Origin: Streptomyces sp. MJM8645
GTDB taxonomy: Bacteria; Actinomycetota; Actinomycetes; Streptomycetales; Streptomycetaceae
Assembly (NCBI RefSeq): GCF_001625365.1
Contig: NZ_LJJF01000001.1
Coordinates: 2,612,501-2,676,500 of the forward strand
DNA length: 64,000 nt
Direction: 5' to 3'
Positions 25,593 through 35,057 of this stretch are shown here, one piece after another. The stretch's first letter is position 1. Every line of letters starts with the position of its first letter. Position numbers and translations under genes: made by a program. The notes under the pieces were generated by a model. That model had not been told where the DNA came from, did no database searches, and worked only from the letters and a program-made list of their open reading frames with translations.

Positions 25593-26432
25593 TCAGGCGC
25601 CGACGCGGAAGCGGGCGAAGCGCTTGAGGGCGACGCCGTTCTCCTCGAGGACCTTGGCGACGGTCTTCTTGTTGTCCTTCGCGAAGGCCTGCTCCAGGAC
25701 GGAGTTCTCCTTGACGAAGCCGGTGACGCGACCCTCGACGATCTTCGGCAGGGCAGCCTCGGGCTTGCCCTCCTCACGCGCGGTGGCCTCGGCGACGCGG
25801 CGCTCGTTCTCGAGGTCCTCGGCCGGGATCTCCTCGCGGGACAGGAACTTCGGCGCGAACGCGGCGATGTGCTGCGCGACGTCCTTCGCGACCTCGGCGT
25901 TCTCCTTGTCCAGCTCGACCAGGACGCCGACGGCCGGCGGCAGGTCGGGGCTGGTCTTGTGCAGGTAGACCGCGACGAAGCCGTCACCGTCGAACTGGGC
26001 GAAGCGACGGAAGACGATCTTCTCGCCCAGGGTCGCGTTGGCCTCGTCGACGAACTGCTGGACGGTCTTGCCGGCCTCGATCTCGGACGCCAGGGCGGCA
26101 TCCAGGTCGGCCGGGGCGGTCTTGGCCACGTGAGCCGCGATCGCGTCGGCGACCTTGACGAAGTTGTCACCCTTGGCGACGAAGTCGGTCTCGCAGTTCA
26201 GCTCGACCAGAACGCCGGACTTCTTGTCCTCGGCGATCAGCGCGGCGACGGCGCCGTTGGAGGCGTCACGGCCCTCGCGCTTGGCAACGCCCTTCTGGCC
26301 CTTGATGCGCAGGAGCTCGACGGCCTTCTCGACGTTGCCCTCGGCCTCGTCCAGGGCCTTCTTGCAGTCCATCATGCCGGCGCCGGTGAGCTCACGGAGC
26401 TTCTTGACGTCCGCGGCGGTGAAGTTCGCCAT
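25593..26432 (-). CDS. tsf: Translation elongation factor Ts
   Basis: A 279-residue nucleotide-exchange factor for EF-Tu. The N-terminal UBA-like domain (AADVKKLRELTGAGMMDCKKALDEAEG) and the core motif LVELNCETDFVAKGDNF are intact, and the dimerisation region follows. The ATG at 26432 begins the conserved MANFTAADVKKL. It is separated from rpsB by 129 bases containing two hairpins, so its level may be set separately from S2. Confidence 0.97.
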   Translation of the reverse strand: MANFTAADVKKLRELTGAGMMDCKKALDEAEGNVEKAVELLRIKGQKGVAKREGRDASNGAVAALIAEDKKSGVLVELNCETDFVAKGDNFVKVADAIAAHVAKTAPADLDAALASEIEAGKTVQQFVDEANATLGEKIVFRRFAQFDGDGFVAVYLHKTSPDLPPAVGVLVELDKENAEVAKDVAQHIAAFAPKFLSREEIPAEDLENERRVAEATAREEGKPEAALPKIVEGRVTGFVKENSVLEQAFAKDNKKTVAKVLEENGVALKRFARFRVGA

Positions 26433-26479
26433 GGTGTGAATCTCTTCTCGCGTCTCGCGTGTCTGCGTGGGGAGACGCC

Positions 26480-26549
26480 GGGACCGATGATTCGGTCCCG
26501 GCGCGGGAGAGAGGGGCACCTACCGGTGTCGTACCGGCGGGTGCCCCTC
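26480..26549 (-). promoter_or_regulatory. Two hairpins between rpsB and tsf, possible attenuator
   Basis: The larger hairpin has arms GAGGGGCACC (26511-26520) and 26540-26549, with an inner CCGGT/ACCGG pairing (26523-26527 with 26533-26537). The second has arms GGGACCGA (26480-26487) and TCGGTCCC (26492-26499) around TGAT. On the minus strand they follow rpsB in order. They could be partial terminators or RNA processing sites within the operon. Confidence 0.5.
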
Positions 26550-26561
26550 ACCCTTGGTACG

Positions 26562-27464
26562 TCAGGCCTGCTCGGCCGGCGCCTCGGTGGCCTCAGCCTC
26601 AGCGGCGGGGGCCTCGACGGCCTCAGCCTCGGCGGCGGGGGCCTCAGCGGCCGGAGCCTCGGCGGCGGCGGGGGCCTCCTCGGCCTTCTTCTCGCCCTCG
26701 ATGAGGTCCTTCTCCCAGTCGGCCAGCGGCTGGTCGGCGCCCGGCTCGGCCTTGACGTCGCCCTTGGCGACACCGGCGCGGGACTTCAGACCCTCGGCCA
26801 CGGCGTCGGCGATCACGCGGGTCAGCAGGGTGACGGAGCGGATCGCGTCGTCGTTGCCCGGGATCTTGTAGTCGACCTCGTCGGGGTCACAGTTGGTGTC
26901 GAGGATGGCGACGACCGGGATGTTGAGCTTCCGGGCCTCGCCGACCGCGATGTGCTCCTTCTTGGTGTCCACGATCCACACGGCGCTGGGAACGCGCTGC
27001 ATGTCGCGGATACCGCCGAGGGTCTTCTCCAGCTTGTCGTGCTCGCGCTGGAGGACCAGGAGCTCCTTCTTGGTGAGGCCGGAACCGGCCACGTCCGAGA
27101 AGTCCAGCTCGCCGAGCTCCTTCAGGCGCTGCAGGCGCTTGTAGACGGTCGAGAAGTTGGTCAGCATGCCGCCGAGCCAGCGCTGGTTCACGTAGGGCAT
27201 GCCCACGCGGGTGGCCTGCTCGGCGATGGCCTCCTGGGCCTGCTTCTTCGTGCCGACGAAGAGGACGCTGCCGCCGTGGGCAACGGTCTCCTTGATGAAC
27301 TCGAAGGCGCGGTCGATGTAGTTCAGCGACTGCAGGAGGTCGATGATGTAGATGCCGTTGCGCTCCGTGATGATGAAGCGCTTCATCTTCGGGTTCCAAC
27401 GGCGGGTCTGGTGACCGAAGTGGACGCCGCTCTCCAGCAGCTCCCGCATCGTGACGACGGCCAT
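26562..27464 (-). CDS. rpsB: 30S ribosomal protein S2 with an Ala/Glu-rich C-terminal tail
   Basis: A 300-residue S2. The conserved core (1-245) begins [27 protein letters not shown] and includes [16 protein letters not shown] and the [26 protein letters not shown] loop. Residues from about 255 are an acidic Ala/Glu/Pro-rich tail made of repeated APAAEA units, variable among actinobacteria and probably disordered. The ATG at 27464 has GAGGAG nine bases upstream. It is the first gene of the rpsB-tsf unit and is divergent from the M23 peptidase gene. Confidence 0.97.
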   Translation of the reverse strand: MAVVTMRELLESGVHFGHQTRRWNPKMKRFIITERNGIYIIDLLQSLNYIDRAFEFIKETVAHGGSVLFVGTKKQAQEAIAEQATRVGMPYVNQRWLGGMLTNFSTVYKRLQRLKELGELDFSDVAGSGLTKKELLVLQREHDKLEKTLGGIRDMQRVPSAVWIVDTKKEHIAVGEARKLNIPVVAILDTNCDPDEVDYKIPGNDDAIRSVTLLTRVIADAVAEGLKSRAGVAKGDVKAEPGADQPLADWEKDLIEGEKKAEEAPAAAEAPAAEAPAAEAEAVEAPAAEAEATEAPAEQA

Positions 27465-28019
27465 AGCCGTGCTCCTCAGGTGTTACGGCCCGGCGGTCGC
27501 GCAACGGACGGCGGGTTCGCGCGGTGGCGCTCCCCGCTCGCGCGGTGCGTCCGGCCGGGTCAGGCTCGGTTTGTCCGTGGCAGCCAGGTGACAGCCACGC
27601 CTGACGCCCCGAACGTGCCGAGCCGCTTGAACCCGCACGGTCCGGGGACCAGGCGGGCTCGGCGGACCGAGCGGCACTCGCACCTGGCGGGGGCAGCGGC
27701 CGGGCCGCGTCCGTCCACCGGTGGCGGGGCGTGCGAAGTCGACCCGGCGGACCGGGTCGCGTGTGAAGTGTACGGGAAGCGCCGCGGAGCGGGCGACTCC
27801 GCGACTGGCGGAGGCCCTGGACGGGCGGGTCCGCGCTGGCGGGAGCTGGGCGGGGGCGGGGCGGCCGGGCCTTGGGAGTGCTGCTGCTGCGGTGCTTGTA
27901 CACCGGATGGCGGCATCCGTACACCCGCTGGAGGGACGGGATCAGGCCACGAGGGCGGTTTGTCCACAGGAGTCCGGAAGTGGGTGGCGCCGGGGCGGCG
28001 GCGCAGCAAGCCTCGGGGC
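27465..28019. promoter_or_regulatory. Divergent 555-bp region between rpsB and the M23 peptidase gene
   Basis: No gene is supported here. It must carry the rpsB promoter and leader on the minus strand. A GTGTAC direct repeat on the minus strand, with partly symmetric GGATG/CATCC arms, lies near 27896-27924. No ribosomal-protein-binding leader fold or convincing promoter hexamers could be assigned by eye. Confidence 0.45.
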
Positions 28020-28721
28020 ATGACCGCTCGCGCCGAATGCCTGGCTCCGCCCGCCGTCGGTCCGGCCTGCTCGGGGCCGGACCGGTTGAGGCTTGACCGA
28101 TTGGGGCCGGGCCGGTTGGGGCCGGGCTCGTTTCGTGTGCTGCGGGGGCTGGTCGCCGTGCTGGCCGCGCTGGTGCTGCTGGTCTCGGGCGGTGCGGGGC
28201 GGGGCGCCGCTCTCAGCGGGGGTGTCGGAGGTACTGGCGGGGGCGGAGTAGGTACTGGCGAGAGCGGCCGGACCGGTTCGGGCGATGCGCGGGCCTGGCC
28301 GGTGGGCGGGCCCGGCGGGGTGCTCCGGCGGTTCGAGCCACCGGCCACGCCATGGGCCGCCGGACACCGGGGAGTGGACCTCGCCGCCGCGCCCGGGGCG
28401 GAGGTGCGGGCGGCTGCCGCCGGGGTGGTCACGTTCTCCGGGCTGGTGGCGGGGCGCCCGGTGGTGACCGTCACCCACCCCGGCTCGGGGTCACCCCCCT
28501 TGCGGACCACCTACCTGCCCGTCGCAGGCACCGCCCCGGTCGGCACCGAGGTACCCGCCGGACAGGTGATCGGGCGGCTCGCCCCCGACGGACGGCACTG
28601 CCCAGCACGGGACTGCCTGCACTGGGGGCTGCTGCGCGGCGGGCGCTACCTCGACCCGCTGGCCCTGTTCGGCGCGGGAGCGGCGCGGCTGCTGCCGCTG
28701 GGCGGCGCCGGGCGCACCTGA
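28020..28721 (+). CDS. M23-like (LytM) peptidase-domain protein, secreted or membrane-anchored, catalytic His replaced by Cys
   Basis: A 233-residue protein. An N-terminal basic region with an RLGPGRLGPG repeat precedes a hydrophobic segment (LRGLVAVLAALVLLVSGG, about 41-58), which acts as signal peptide or anchor. A Gly-rich linker follows, then an M23 domain (about 95-215). Zinc ligands H116 and D120 (HRGVD) and H201 are present. The first His of the usual HxH motif, normally catalytic, is Cys199 (CLHWGL), with Cys194 near. A changed or lost peptidase function is therefore likely, though some actinobacterial relatives share this form. The ATG at 28020 is the first start compatible with a signal sequence. 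Confidence 0.75.
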   Translation: MTARAECLAPPAVGPACSGPDRLRLDRLGPGRLGPGSFRVLRGLVAVLAALVLLVSGGAGRGAALSGGVGGTGGGGVGTGESGRTGSGDARAWPVGGPGGVLRRFEPPATPWAAGHRGVDLAAAPGAEVRAAAAGVVTFSGLVAGRPVVTVTHPGSGSPPLRTTYLPVAGTAPVGTEVPAGQVIGRLAPDGRHCPARDCLHWGLLRGGRYLDPLALFGAGAARLLPLGGAGRT

Positions 28722-28761
28722 TGAATTCAGATGAACCGAACGAACCGGGCCGGACGGCGGC

Positions 28762-29370
28762 TCAGGCCCGGTCGAGGCCGTGCAGGGCCATGGCCACGGC
28801 GGCGTCCGCGATCAGTTCGGGACGCTCGGCCGCGCACCCGGCACGCTCCCCCGCGGCCACTTGCTCGGCCCGGCGCACGGCCGCCTCCACGACCCCTTGG
28901 AGCAACGCCGCAGCGAGCCGGGGCTGCGCGTGACCGAGATCCTCCAGGGCCCGGACGACCAGGCCGACCAGCTTGCCGTGCGCCGCCCGGATGCGCTCGC
29001 GCGCGGCCTCGTCGAGTTCGAGCGCGGAGATCGCCACCACCGCCCGGTGGCGCGGGTCTGCGGCCAACGCCAGCTGGCCACGGACATACGCCTCGATCCG
29101 GTCGGCCGCGCTGTCGCAGCTCTCCATCCCGGCCTCGATCTCGGCCGCCCAGAGCGGGAAGTCCACCTCGCAGAGCGCCTCGACCACGGCGGCCCGGGAG
29201 CGGAAGTACTCGTAGACCGAGGAGCGCGCCAGGGAGGTGCGCGCAGCGAGCGCGGGGAAGGTCAGCGCCTCCATGCCGCCCTCCGTGAGCAGGGTGCGGG
29301 CAGCGTCAAGGAGGGCTGCACGCTGCAGCTGGCGATGCTCGGCCACCGTGGCCGCTCGGATCTTCGGCAC
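28762..29370 (-). CDS. TetR-family transcriptional regulator
   Basis: A 202-residue regulator. The N-terminal HTH (about 12-55) reads RAALLDAARTLLTEGGMEALTFPALAARTSLARSSVYEYF, the standard TetR pattern. The C-terminal ligand domain is helical and not assignable. The GTG at 29370 is chosen because it begins directly before the conserved helix and has GGGAG upstream; an in-frame extension of 35 residues would be Arg/Ala-rich without conservation. It converges on the M23 gene (stops 40 bases apart) and has no obvious divergent target, so autoregulation is likely. Similar regulators sit between whiG and rpsB in streptomycetes. Confidence 0.85.
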   Translation of the reverse strand: MPKIRAATVAEHRQLQRAALLDAARTLLTEGGMEALTFPALAARTSLARSSVYEYFRSRAAVVEALCEVDFPLWAAEIEAGMESCDSAADRIEAYVRGQLALAADPRHRAVVAISALELDEAARERIRAAHGKLVGLVVRALEDLGHAQPRLAAALLQGVVEAAVRRAEQVAAGERAGCAAERPELIADAAVAMALHGLDRA

Positions 29371-29379
29371 GCTCCCACT

Positions 29380-29393
29380 GTACGGAGCCCTAC
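29380..29393 (-). promoter_or_regulatory. Near-palindrome overlapping a -10-like box upstream of the TetR gene
   Basis: GTACGGAGCCCTAC (one mismatch from perfect symmetry) lies 10 bases before the TetR start. On the minus strand it overlaps TACAGT, a good -10 box six bases before the GTG. An autoregulated, nearly leaderless transcript is possible. Confidence 0.4.
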
Positions 29394-29632
29394 CTGCGGC
29401 CGGTACGGCGCCGCGCATTTGAGCGGGGAGCGAGAGCGCGCAGGCGTGCGGCGAGGCGTGCGAGCGGGCGCGCAACCCGGGGATCCGGCCCGGAGTAACG
29501 GCCCAGGGTTACAGCCGGGCAGGTACGGCCGGGCAGGTGCGGCCCGAGGATGCGGCCGGGCAGGCGCGGACCGGCAACGTGGCCGGGGTCGCGACCCGGA
29601 GGTCGGCCGGGACGGGACGGTCCCGGACCGCG

Positions 29633-30694
29633 CTACCGGATGTCCGACAGCTTGGCGCGCAGCTGGAGGACGGACTTGGTGTGGATCTGGCTCACCCGGC
29701 TCTCCGTCACCCCCAGCACCTGGCCGATCTCGGCGAGGGTGAGGCCCTCGTAGTAGTAGAGCGTCACCACGGTCTTCTCCCGCTCGGGGAGGGTGTTGAC
29801 CGCCTGGGCCAGCAGCCTGCGCAGCTCGCGGTCCTCGGCCACCTCGACCGGGTTGTCGGCACCGTGGTCCACCAGGGTGTCCATCAGGCTCAGCCGGTCG
29901 CCGCCCTCCCCCACCGGGTGCAGCAGTTCGTCCAGGGCCACCACGTTGGCCAGGGACAGCTGGCTGAAGATCGCGTGCAGATCCTCGATCGCGATGCCCA
30001 TCTCGGCCGCGACCTCGGGTTCGTGCGGCGTACGGCGCAGCCGGGCCTCCAGCGTCGCGTACGTCCGCTCGACGGCCTTCGCCTTCTGCCGCACCGAGCG
30101 CGGGATCCAGTCCAGGGCACGCAGTTCGTCGATGATCGCGCCGCGGATCCGGCTGATCGCATAGGTCTCGAACTTGATGGCGCGGTCGATGTCGAACTTC
30201 TCGATCGCATCGATCAGCCCGAAGACCCCCGAGGAGACGAAGTCGGCCTGCTCGACGTTGGAGGGCAGGCCGACCCCGACCCGCCCCGCCACGTACTTGA
30301 CGAGCGGCGAGTAGTGCAGGATCAGCTGCTCGCGCAGCCGCTGGTCGCCGGTCTCCTTGTAGGAGCGCCAGAGCTCTTCGAGCGCGGTGCGCCCCTGGGC
30401 TCCGGGGCCTGGACCGCCCGGCCCCGGTCCCTGCTCCGGGCCGGGCGGGGGGGTGCCGTCCGGCGGCAGGGCACCGGCAGCGATCGGGCGGGCTGCGCCG
30501 TCGCCGGTGGCGGCGCCGACCGCGTCGGCGGGCTGGCCCGGCACCGCCGTCGGCCGGCCGCCCTGGCGCGACAGGCCCCCCATTGTCCCCGTCGCCTTGG
30601 GCGGGAACTCAGTCACGGGGCGCCGCTCGGTCCGCGGCCCTCCCGAGGACCGGGCGCCACCGGTCACTCTGTGTCCGGGAATGTGTGTGGGCAT
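29633..30694 (-). CDS. whiG: Sporulation sigma factor WhiG (FliA-type)
   Basis: A 353-residue sigma factor that directs the start of sporulation septation in aerial hyphae. The core is almost identical to S. coelicolor WhiG as I recall it: [38 protein letters not shown] (region 1.2-2.1) and [21 protein letters not shown] (2.3-2.4). Regions 3 and 4 end in [31 protein letters not shown]. The N-terminus is about 70 residues longer than the ~280-residue S. coelicolor protein, a Pro/Gly-rich linker. The start is ATG 30694, matching the MPxH beginning; ATG 30724 is an alternative. Confidence 0.95.
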   Translation of the reverse strand: MPTHIPGHRVTGGARSSGGPRTERRPVTEFPPKATGTMGGLSRQGGRPTAVPGQPADAVGAATGDGAARPIAAGALPPDGTPPPGPEQGPGPGGPGPGAQGRTALEELWRSYKETGDQRLREQLILHYSPLVKYVAGRVGVGLPSNVEQADFVSSGVFGLIDAIEKFDIDRAIKFETYAISRIRGAIIDELRALDWIPRSVRQKAKAVERTYATLEARLRRTPHEPEVAAEMGIAIEDLHAIFSQLSLANVVALDELLHPVGEGGDRLSLMDTLVDHGADNPVEVAEDRELRRLLAQAVNTLPEREKTVVTLYYYEGLTLAEIGQVLGVTESRVSQIHTKSVLQLRAKLSDIR

Positions 30695-30800
30695 GCGTTG
30701 GTCTGCGCCGTTCTGCCGAGTCATGTGCTGATAGGGAAGGCATGTGGAGCGTAGCGTGACCGACTCGCTGCAATGCGCTACCGCCACTCGGTCGTCCCCC

Positions 30801-30828
30801 GATCCGGTGGCGTTCGCGTCACCGGATC
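30801..30828. promoter_or_regulatory. Inverted repeat between dprA and whiG
   Basis: The arms GATCCGGTG (30801-30809) and CACCGGATC (30820-30828) flank 10 bases, midway between the dprA stop and the whiG start (both minus strand). It could be a terminator for dprA or an operator in the whiG leader. Confidence 0.4.
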
Positions 30829-30934
30829 CGGGCACGCGAACGGACGAACCGGATCAGCAGGTCAACCGGGCGATTCCGACACTCCCTCCCCACGACCCCT
30901 CCCCACGACACGGATGTGCGCTTCGTTCCGACCG

Positions 30935-32113
30935 TCACCTCCTCCGCACCAGGCGCCAGTGCGCGCCGTGCCGCTCGACGTAACCGAGCGAGCCCAACTC
31001 GTAGAGCCGCTGCAGCACTTCGTCCGGCGGGAGTCCGGACTGCCGGGCCAACCGCTCGATCGGCGCGCCCTCCGCCGTCGCCGGGACGGCCTCCAGCACC
31101 CGGGCCACCGCCGGCTCCAGCAGATCCCGGGGCAGGACCGGGCCGCTGCGCTGCGGCGCCAGGTCGTCCCCGATCGCCCCGATCAGTTCGGCGATCTCGG
31201 CGGAGTCGGTGACCAGCGTGGCGCCGCCGCTGCGGATCAGGGCGTGCACCCCGGCCGAGAGTTCCGAGGTCACCGGGCCGGCGACGCCCATGGTGTGGCG
31301 GTTGAGGTCCCGCGCCCGTCTGGCCGTGCTCAGCGCGCCGCTGCGCATCGCCGCCTCGACCACCACCGTGCCCCGGGTGAGCGCCGCGATGACACGGTTG
31401 CGGAGCACGAAGCGGAAGCGGTTCGGGTGTTCCCCGGGTGGGAGTTCACTGACCAGCAGTCCCTGGGCACCGATCCGCCGGATCAGTTCGGCGTTCCCTT
31501 TCGGGTAGGCCACGTCGACCCCACAGGCGAGCACCGCGATCGTCATCCCGCCGACGGAGAGCGCCCCTCGGTGGGCGGCCGCGTCGATCCCGTAGGCGGC
31601 TCCGGACACCACGACCCAACCTCGCTCGGCCAGTTGGGCCGACAGCTCCCCCGCGACGTGGGCGCCGTAGGCCGTGCAGGCTCGGGAGCCGACCATCGCC
31701 ACCGAGCGGAGCGCGAGCAGCCGCAGCGAACCCGTGCCGGTCGTCCAGAGCCCGATCGGGCGCCCGTCGCCCAGATCGTCCAGTTGGCTGGGCCATTCCG
31801 TGTCCCCCGGAATGATGAAGCGTCCACCGACGGCTCGTACCCGTTCAAGGTCCTCGGCCGGGTCCAGACCGGGGAGTCTCGCCTGGTAGCCGGCCAGCCG
31901 GGGCCCGTCCAGCCCGGGGTGTGCGGGCACCGTCCCGTCACGGATCGCCCGGACGGCGTCGACTGCGGAGAGCTGACCGAGCCACCGGCCGACCACCGCG
32001 TCCCCGGGCTCGCTCAGCCGGCTGAGCACGGCGCGGGCGAGGCGCTCCGGATCGGGACCGGACTCGGACTCTGCCCGGCCGGGCGGCTGAAGGTGCATCA
32101 TCATCGGGTTCAT
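30935..32113 (-). CDS. dprA: DNA-processing protein DprA
   Basis: A 392-residue protein that binds single-stranded DNA and loads RecA. The Rossmann-like core is clear: AMVGSRACTAYGAHVAGELSAQLAERGWVVVSGAAYGIDAAAHRGAL, then TIAVLACGVDVAYPKGN and FVLRNRVIAALTRGTVVVEA. The C-terminal winged helix (about 330-390) has IERLARQSGLPPDEVLQRLYELGSLGYVERHGAHWRL. The start overlaps the comM stop in an ATGA. The N-terminus MNPMMM offers alternative starts a few codons in. Confidence 0.95.
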   Translation of the reverse strand: MNPMMMHLQPPGRAESESGPDPERLARAVLSRLSEPGDAVVGRWLGQLSAVDAVRAIRDGTVPAHPGLDGPRLAGYQARLPGLDPAEDLERVRAVGGRFIIPGDTEWPSQLDDLGDGRPIGLWTTGTGSLRLLALRSVAMVGSRACTAYGAHVAGELSAQLAERGWVVVSGAAYGIDAAAHRGALSVGGMTIAVLACGVDVAYPKGNAELIRRIGAQGLLVSELPPGEHPNRFRFVLRNRVIAALTRGTVVVEAAMRSGALSTARRARDLNRHTMGVAGPVTSELSAGVHALIRSGGATLVTDSAEIAELIGAIGDDLAPQRSGPVLPRDLLEPAVARVLEAVPATAEGAPIERLARQSGLPPDEVLQRLYELGSLGYVERHGAHWRLVRRR

Positions 32114-33939
32114 GCCTCACCGCCCTCGTCCGCCCGATGCTGGTCGCGCTTCCCGGACCGCTTGGCGGAGCCGGACCGGGTGGATCGGCCAAGGGCATCG
32201 GGGCGGTCCGGCGGACCAGGACTCTCCGGGTCGGGACAATCGGGCTTCTCGAACCGGCCCGACCGGCTCTGCCCTTCGGGCGGCTCGTCGACCGGGCCGA
32301 CGCGCTGGGCCGGGATGCCACCGAGTCGGCCGTAGACCCGCTCGGCCAGCGGCAGCCCCTGCTCGACGCCGGTGCGCAGGACCAGTGCGGTGCGGACGTC
32401 CCGCTGGTCCGGCCGGTCGCGACCGGCGAGGTCGGCGACCGTCCAGGCGACCCGGAGCACCCGGTCCAGGCCCCGGGCGGTCAGCAGCCCGCGCTCCAAC
32501 TGGCGGGCGACATCGTTCAGTGCGCCGGGGGCGAGCTGCCAGCGGGTCCGCAGCTCGTGGCCCGGGACTTCCGCGTTGGTCCGCCACGGGGTGGTCGCCA
32601 GCCGGGCCGCTGCCCGTTCCCGCGCGGCCAGCACCCGGGCCGCGACGGTCTCGGTGTTCTCCGCCGTGGTGTCCCGCTCCATGAGTTCGATCCTCGTCAC
32701 CGGGGCGACCTGGACCTGGAGGTCGACCCGGTCCAGCAGCGGCCCGGAGAGCCGCCCCTGGTAGCGGCTGACCATCGCAGGGCTGCACTCGCACCCCTCA
32801 CCCCGTCGTGAATGGCGGCCGCACGGGCAGGGGTTGGCGGCCAGGCAGAGCAGGAACCTGGCCGGAAGCCGGAGCGAGCCGGCCGAGCGGGCGATCACCA
32901 CCTCGCCCGACTCCAGCGGCTGGCGCAGCGAGTCGAGCACCCGGACCGGAAACTCCGGCGCCTCGTCCAGGAACAGCACGCCCCGGTGGGCCAGCGAGAC
33001 CGCCCCCGGTCTCGGCAGGCCACTGCCGCCGCCGACGATCGCCGGCATCGTCGTGGAGTGGTGCGGGGCGCAGTACGGCGCCGTGTCGATGAGCGGGCGC
33101 CCGACCGGGAGCAGCCCGGCCACCGAGTGCACGGCGGTGACCTCCAGAGCCTCCTTCTGGGTCAGTGGCGGGAGCAGCGAGGGCAGCCGCTCCGCCAGCA
33201 TCGTCTTGCCCGCGCCCGGTGGGCCCTTGAGGTACAGGTGGTGACCGCCGGCAGCGGCGATCTCCAGGGCGCGCCGGGCCTCGTACTGTCCGGCCACGTC
33301 GGCCAGATCGAGGCGCGCCGCCTTGTCGTCGACCAGCCCTCGGACGCCGGCGCTGGGCAGCATCAGGCCGGCCATCAGCGGATCCGGCCGGCCGGCGATC
33401 GGGTCGGGCGGCTCCTCCGGCGCGGACGCGCCGGTCAGGACGGCGACCAGCTGCCGCAGGCTGCGGACGCCGATCACGGTCACGCCAGGGACGAGCGAGG
33501 CCTCGGGCGCGGTCTGCTCCGCGACCACGACCCGCTGGTATCCCGCGTCGGCCGCGGCCAGCACCGACGGCAGCACCCCGCGGACCGGCCGCACCCGGCC
33601 GTCCAGACCCAGTTCGCCGATGATCAGCAGCTCGGCGATGGAGGAGGGGTCGAGCCGTTCGGCCGCGGCCAGGACGGCGCAGGCCACCGCGAGGTCGAAG
33701 CCACTGCCGCTCTTGGGCACCGAGGCCGGGCTGAGCCCGACGGTCAGCTTGCGCTGCGGCCAGGCCTCACCGCTGTTGACCACGGCCGCGCGCACCCGGT
33801 CGCGGGCCTCGGACAGCGCCTTGTCGGGCAGGCCGACCAGGGCGAACGCGGCCACCCCGGGCTCCAGATCGGCCTGGACCTCGACGATCACTCCGTCGAC
33901 GCCGACCAGCGCGACGGAACAGGTACGGGCGAAGGCCAT
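32110..33939 (-). CDS. comM: YifB/ComM-family Mg-chelatase-like AAA+ ATPase
   Basis: A 609-residue AAA+ protein; ComM homologues act as helicases in branch migration during transformation. The N-terminal Lon-protease-like domain (about 1-165) is followed by the ATPase: Walker A GPPGAGKT (239-246), Walker B GVLFLDEAPEF and the zinc-type CPCGRHSRRGEGCEC insert. Residues after about 535 are a Pro/Arg/Asp-rich extension (PDCPDPESPGPPDRPD) absent from most relatives. ATG 33939 lies one base after the yraN stop. The order yraN-comM-dprA is the standard actinobacterial arrangement. Confidence 0.92.
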   Translation of the reverse strand: MAFARTCSVALVGVDGVIVEVQADLEPGVAAFALVGLPDKALSEARDRVRAAVVNSGEAWPQRKLTVGLSPASVPKSGSGFDLAVACAVLAAAERLDPSSIAELLIIGELGLDGRVRPVRGVLPSVLAAADAGYQRVVVAEQTAPEASLVPGVTVIGVRSLRQLVAVLTGASAPEEPPDPIAGRPDPLMAGLMLPSAGVRGLVDDKAARLDLADVAGQYEARRALEIAAAGGHHLYLKGPPGAGKTMLAERLPSLLPPLTQKEALEVTAVHSVAGLLPVGRPLIDTAPYCAPHHSTTMPAIVGGGSGLPRPGAVSLAHRGVLFLDEAPEFPVRVLDSLRQPLESGEVVIARSAGSLRLPARFLLCLAANPCPCGRHSRRGEGCECSPAMVSRYQGRLSGPLLDRVDLQVQVAPVTRIELMERDTTAENTETVAARVLAARERAAARLATTPWRTNAEVPGHELRTRWQLAPGALNDVARQLERGLLTARGLDRVLRVAWTVADLAGRDRPDQRDVRTALVLRTGVEQGLPLAERVYGRLGGIPAQRVGPVDEPPEGQSRSGRFEKPDCPDPESPGPPDRPDALGRSTRSGSAKRSGKRDQHRADEGGEA

Positions 33940-33940
33940 C

Positions 33941-34507
33941 TCAGACCACCCCCCGCAGGTGGTCGACCAGGGCCGCACCCCGGGCCCGGTTGACCACGGC
34001 CACCAGGTCGATCCGCACGCCCCCGGGCGGAGCGGGCGGCCAGTGCGGGTCCGTGGGCCCGGGGTCGTACCCGGGACCGGCCAGCCGTGCGAAGTGGCCG
34101 GGCCAGCGCTCGGCCATCCAGCGCTCCGCCAGGCGTTGCAACCGGGCGGCCTTGGCCTGGCCGATGGCCTCGCTGGGTTGTTGGAAGCCCCGCTCGGAGC
34201 GGGTCTTCACCTCGCAGACCGCCACGGTGTCGCCGTCGAGGGCGACGATGTCCAACTCGCCCTCGACACAGCGCCAGTTGCGGTCCAGGATGCGGAGCCC
34301 GGCCTCCGTGAGACGGCGGGCGGCGACCCGCTCGCCGTAGCGGCCGAGCCCGTTGTTGGTACTGCGACCGCCGGTACTGCGACCCGGGCCCGGCCCGGTG
34401 CCGTCCCTCGTGCCGTCCCGCACGGCTCCGGCCGCTGTGGCCGCTGCGGCCTGGTCCAGTACGGCCGCACCCGGTACGGCCTGGTCCTGCGTGATCGTGT
34501 TCTGCAC
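33941..34507 (-). CDS. YraN/UPF0102-family endonuclease-like protein
   Basis: A 188-residue protein with a restriction-endonuclease-like fold. The core runs [50 protein letters not shown], containing the E-x18-GELD-xx-E-x-K pattern of the PD-(D/E)xK site. Residues 1-55 are a low-complexity Ala/Gly/Thr-rich segment not typical of the family. The GTG at 34507 is preceded by GGAGGT at ideal spacing, better than the upstream ATG at 34546. It is the first gene of the yraN-comM-dprA unit. Confidence 0.85.
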   Translation of the reverse strand: MQNTITQDQAVPGAAVLDQAAAATAAGAVRDGTRDGTGPGPGRSTGGRSTNNGLGRYGERVAARRLTEAGLRILDRNWRCVEGELDIVALDGDTVAVCEVKTRSERGFQQPSEAIGQAKAARLQRLAERWMAERWPGHFARLAGPGYDPGPTDPHWPPAPPGGVRIDLVAVVNRARGAALVDHLRGVV

Positions 34508-34675
34508 GGTGACCACCTCCGCCGTGGAGGTTGCACCGTCGCGCACGGCGAGGCCGGGAATTTCCGTTTCCCTGTGGATAACTCGGGCCTGTGGATAACT
34601 TTTGTCACCCGCAGGAGTGAGACGCCCCGATCGCGCGAAATTCCGCTGGACAACGCGGGTCCGAGCGGTCCAACG

Positions 34676-35002
34676 TCAGTTCCCGAAGCCGGACTCGTCC
34701 GAGGGCAGCTCCAGATCGCTCTTCGCGAGTTCCTCGATGTTCACGTCCTTGAAGGTCAGCACCCGGACCTTACGGACGAACCGGGCCGGCCGGTACATGT
34801 CCCAGACCCACGCATCCGCCATCGACACCTCGAAGAAGACCTCGCCCTGCACCGAGTGCACCTGCAACTCGTAGTCATTGGTGAGGTAGAACCGTCGCTC
34901 GGTCTCGATCACGTACTTGAACAGGCCGACGACGTCCCGGTACTCCCGGTAGAGCTTGAGCTCCATCTCGGTCTCGTACTTCTCGAGATCTTCGGCACTC
35001 AT
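34676..35002 (-). CDS. DUF2469-family protein
   Basis: A 108-residue protein highly conserved across actinobacteria and found next to yraN/comM or lepB/rplS. The sequence MSAEDLEKYETEMELKLYREYRDVVGLFKYVIETERRFYL... is characteristic; acidic and aromatic, with no signal peptide or membrane span. The function is unknown. Neighbours here are the NUDIX gene upstream and yraN downstream (169-base gap). Confidence 0.9.
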   Translation of the reverse strand: MSAEDLEKYETEMELKLYREYRDVVGLFKYVIETERRFYLTNDYELQVHSVQGEVFFEVSMADAWVWDMYRPARFVRKVRVLTFKDVNIEELAKSDLELPSDESGFGN

Positions 35003-35057
35003 CCAGGCGTCCCCTCAACTTGTCACGTCCACCCATTGTGGACCACCGCACCCACGC

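Noticed and set aside
25581..28019. Very long open frame on the plus strand across tsf, rpsB and the intergenic region
   Set aside because: It is antisense to ribosomal protein and elongation-factor genes and exists because GC-rich codons leave few stops. Only its last 233 codons, from ATG 28020, look like a real protein.
32110..32320. Pseudogene or frameshift at the 3' end of comM
   Set aside because: The extension is in frame, ends in the ATGA coupling with dprA and has normal codon bias, so it is more likely a natural tail.
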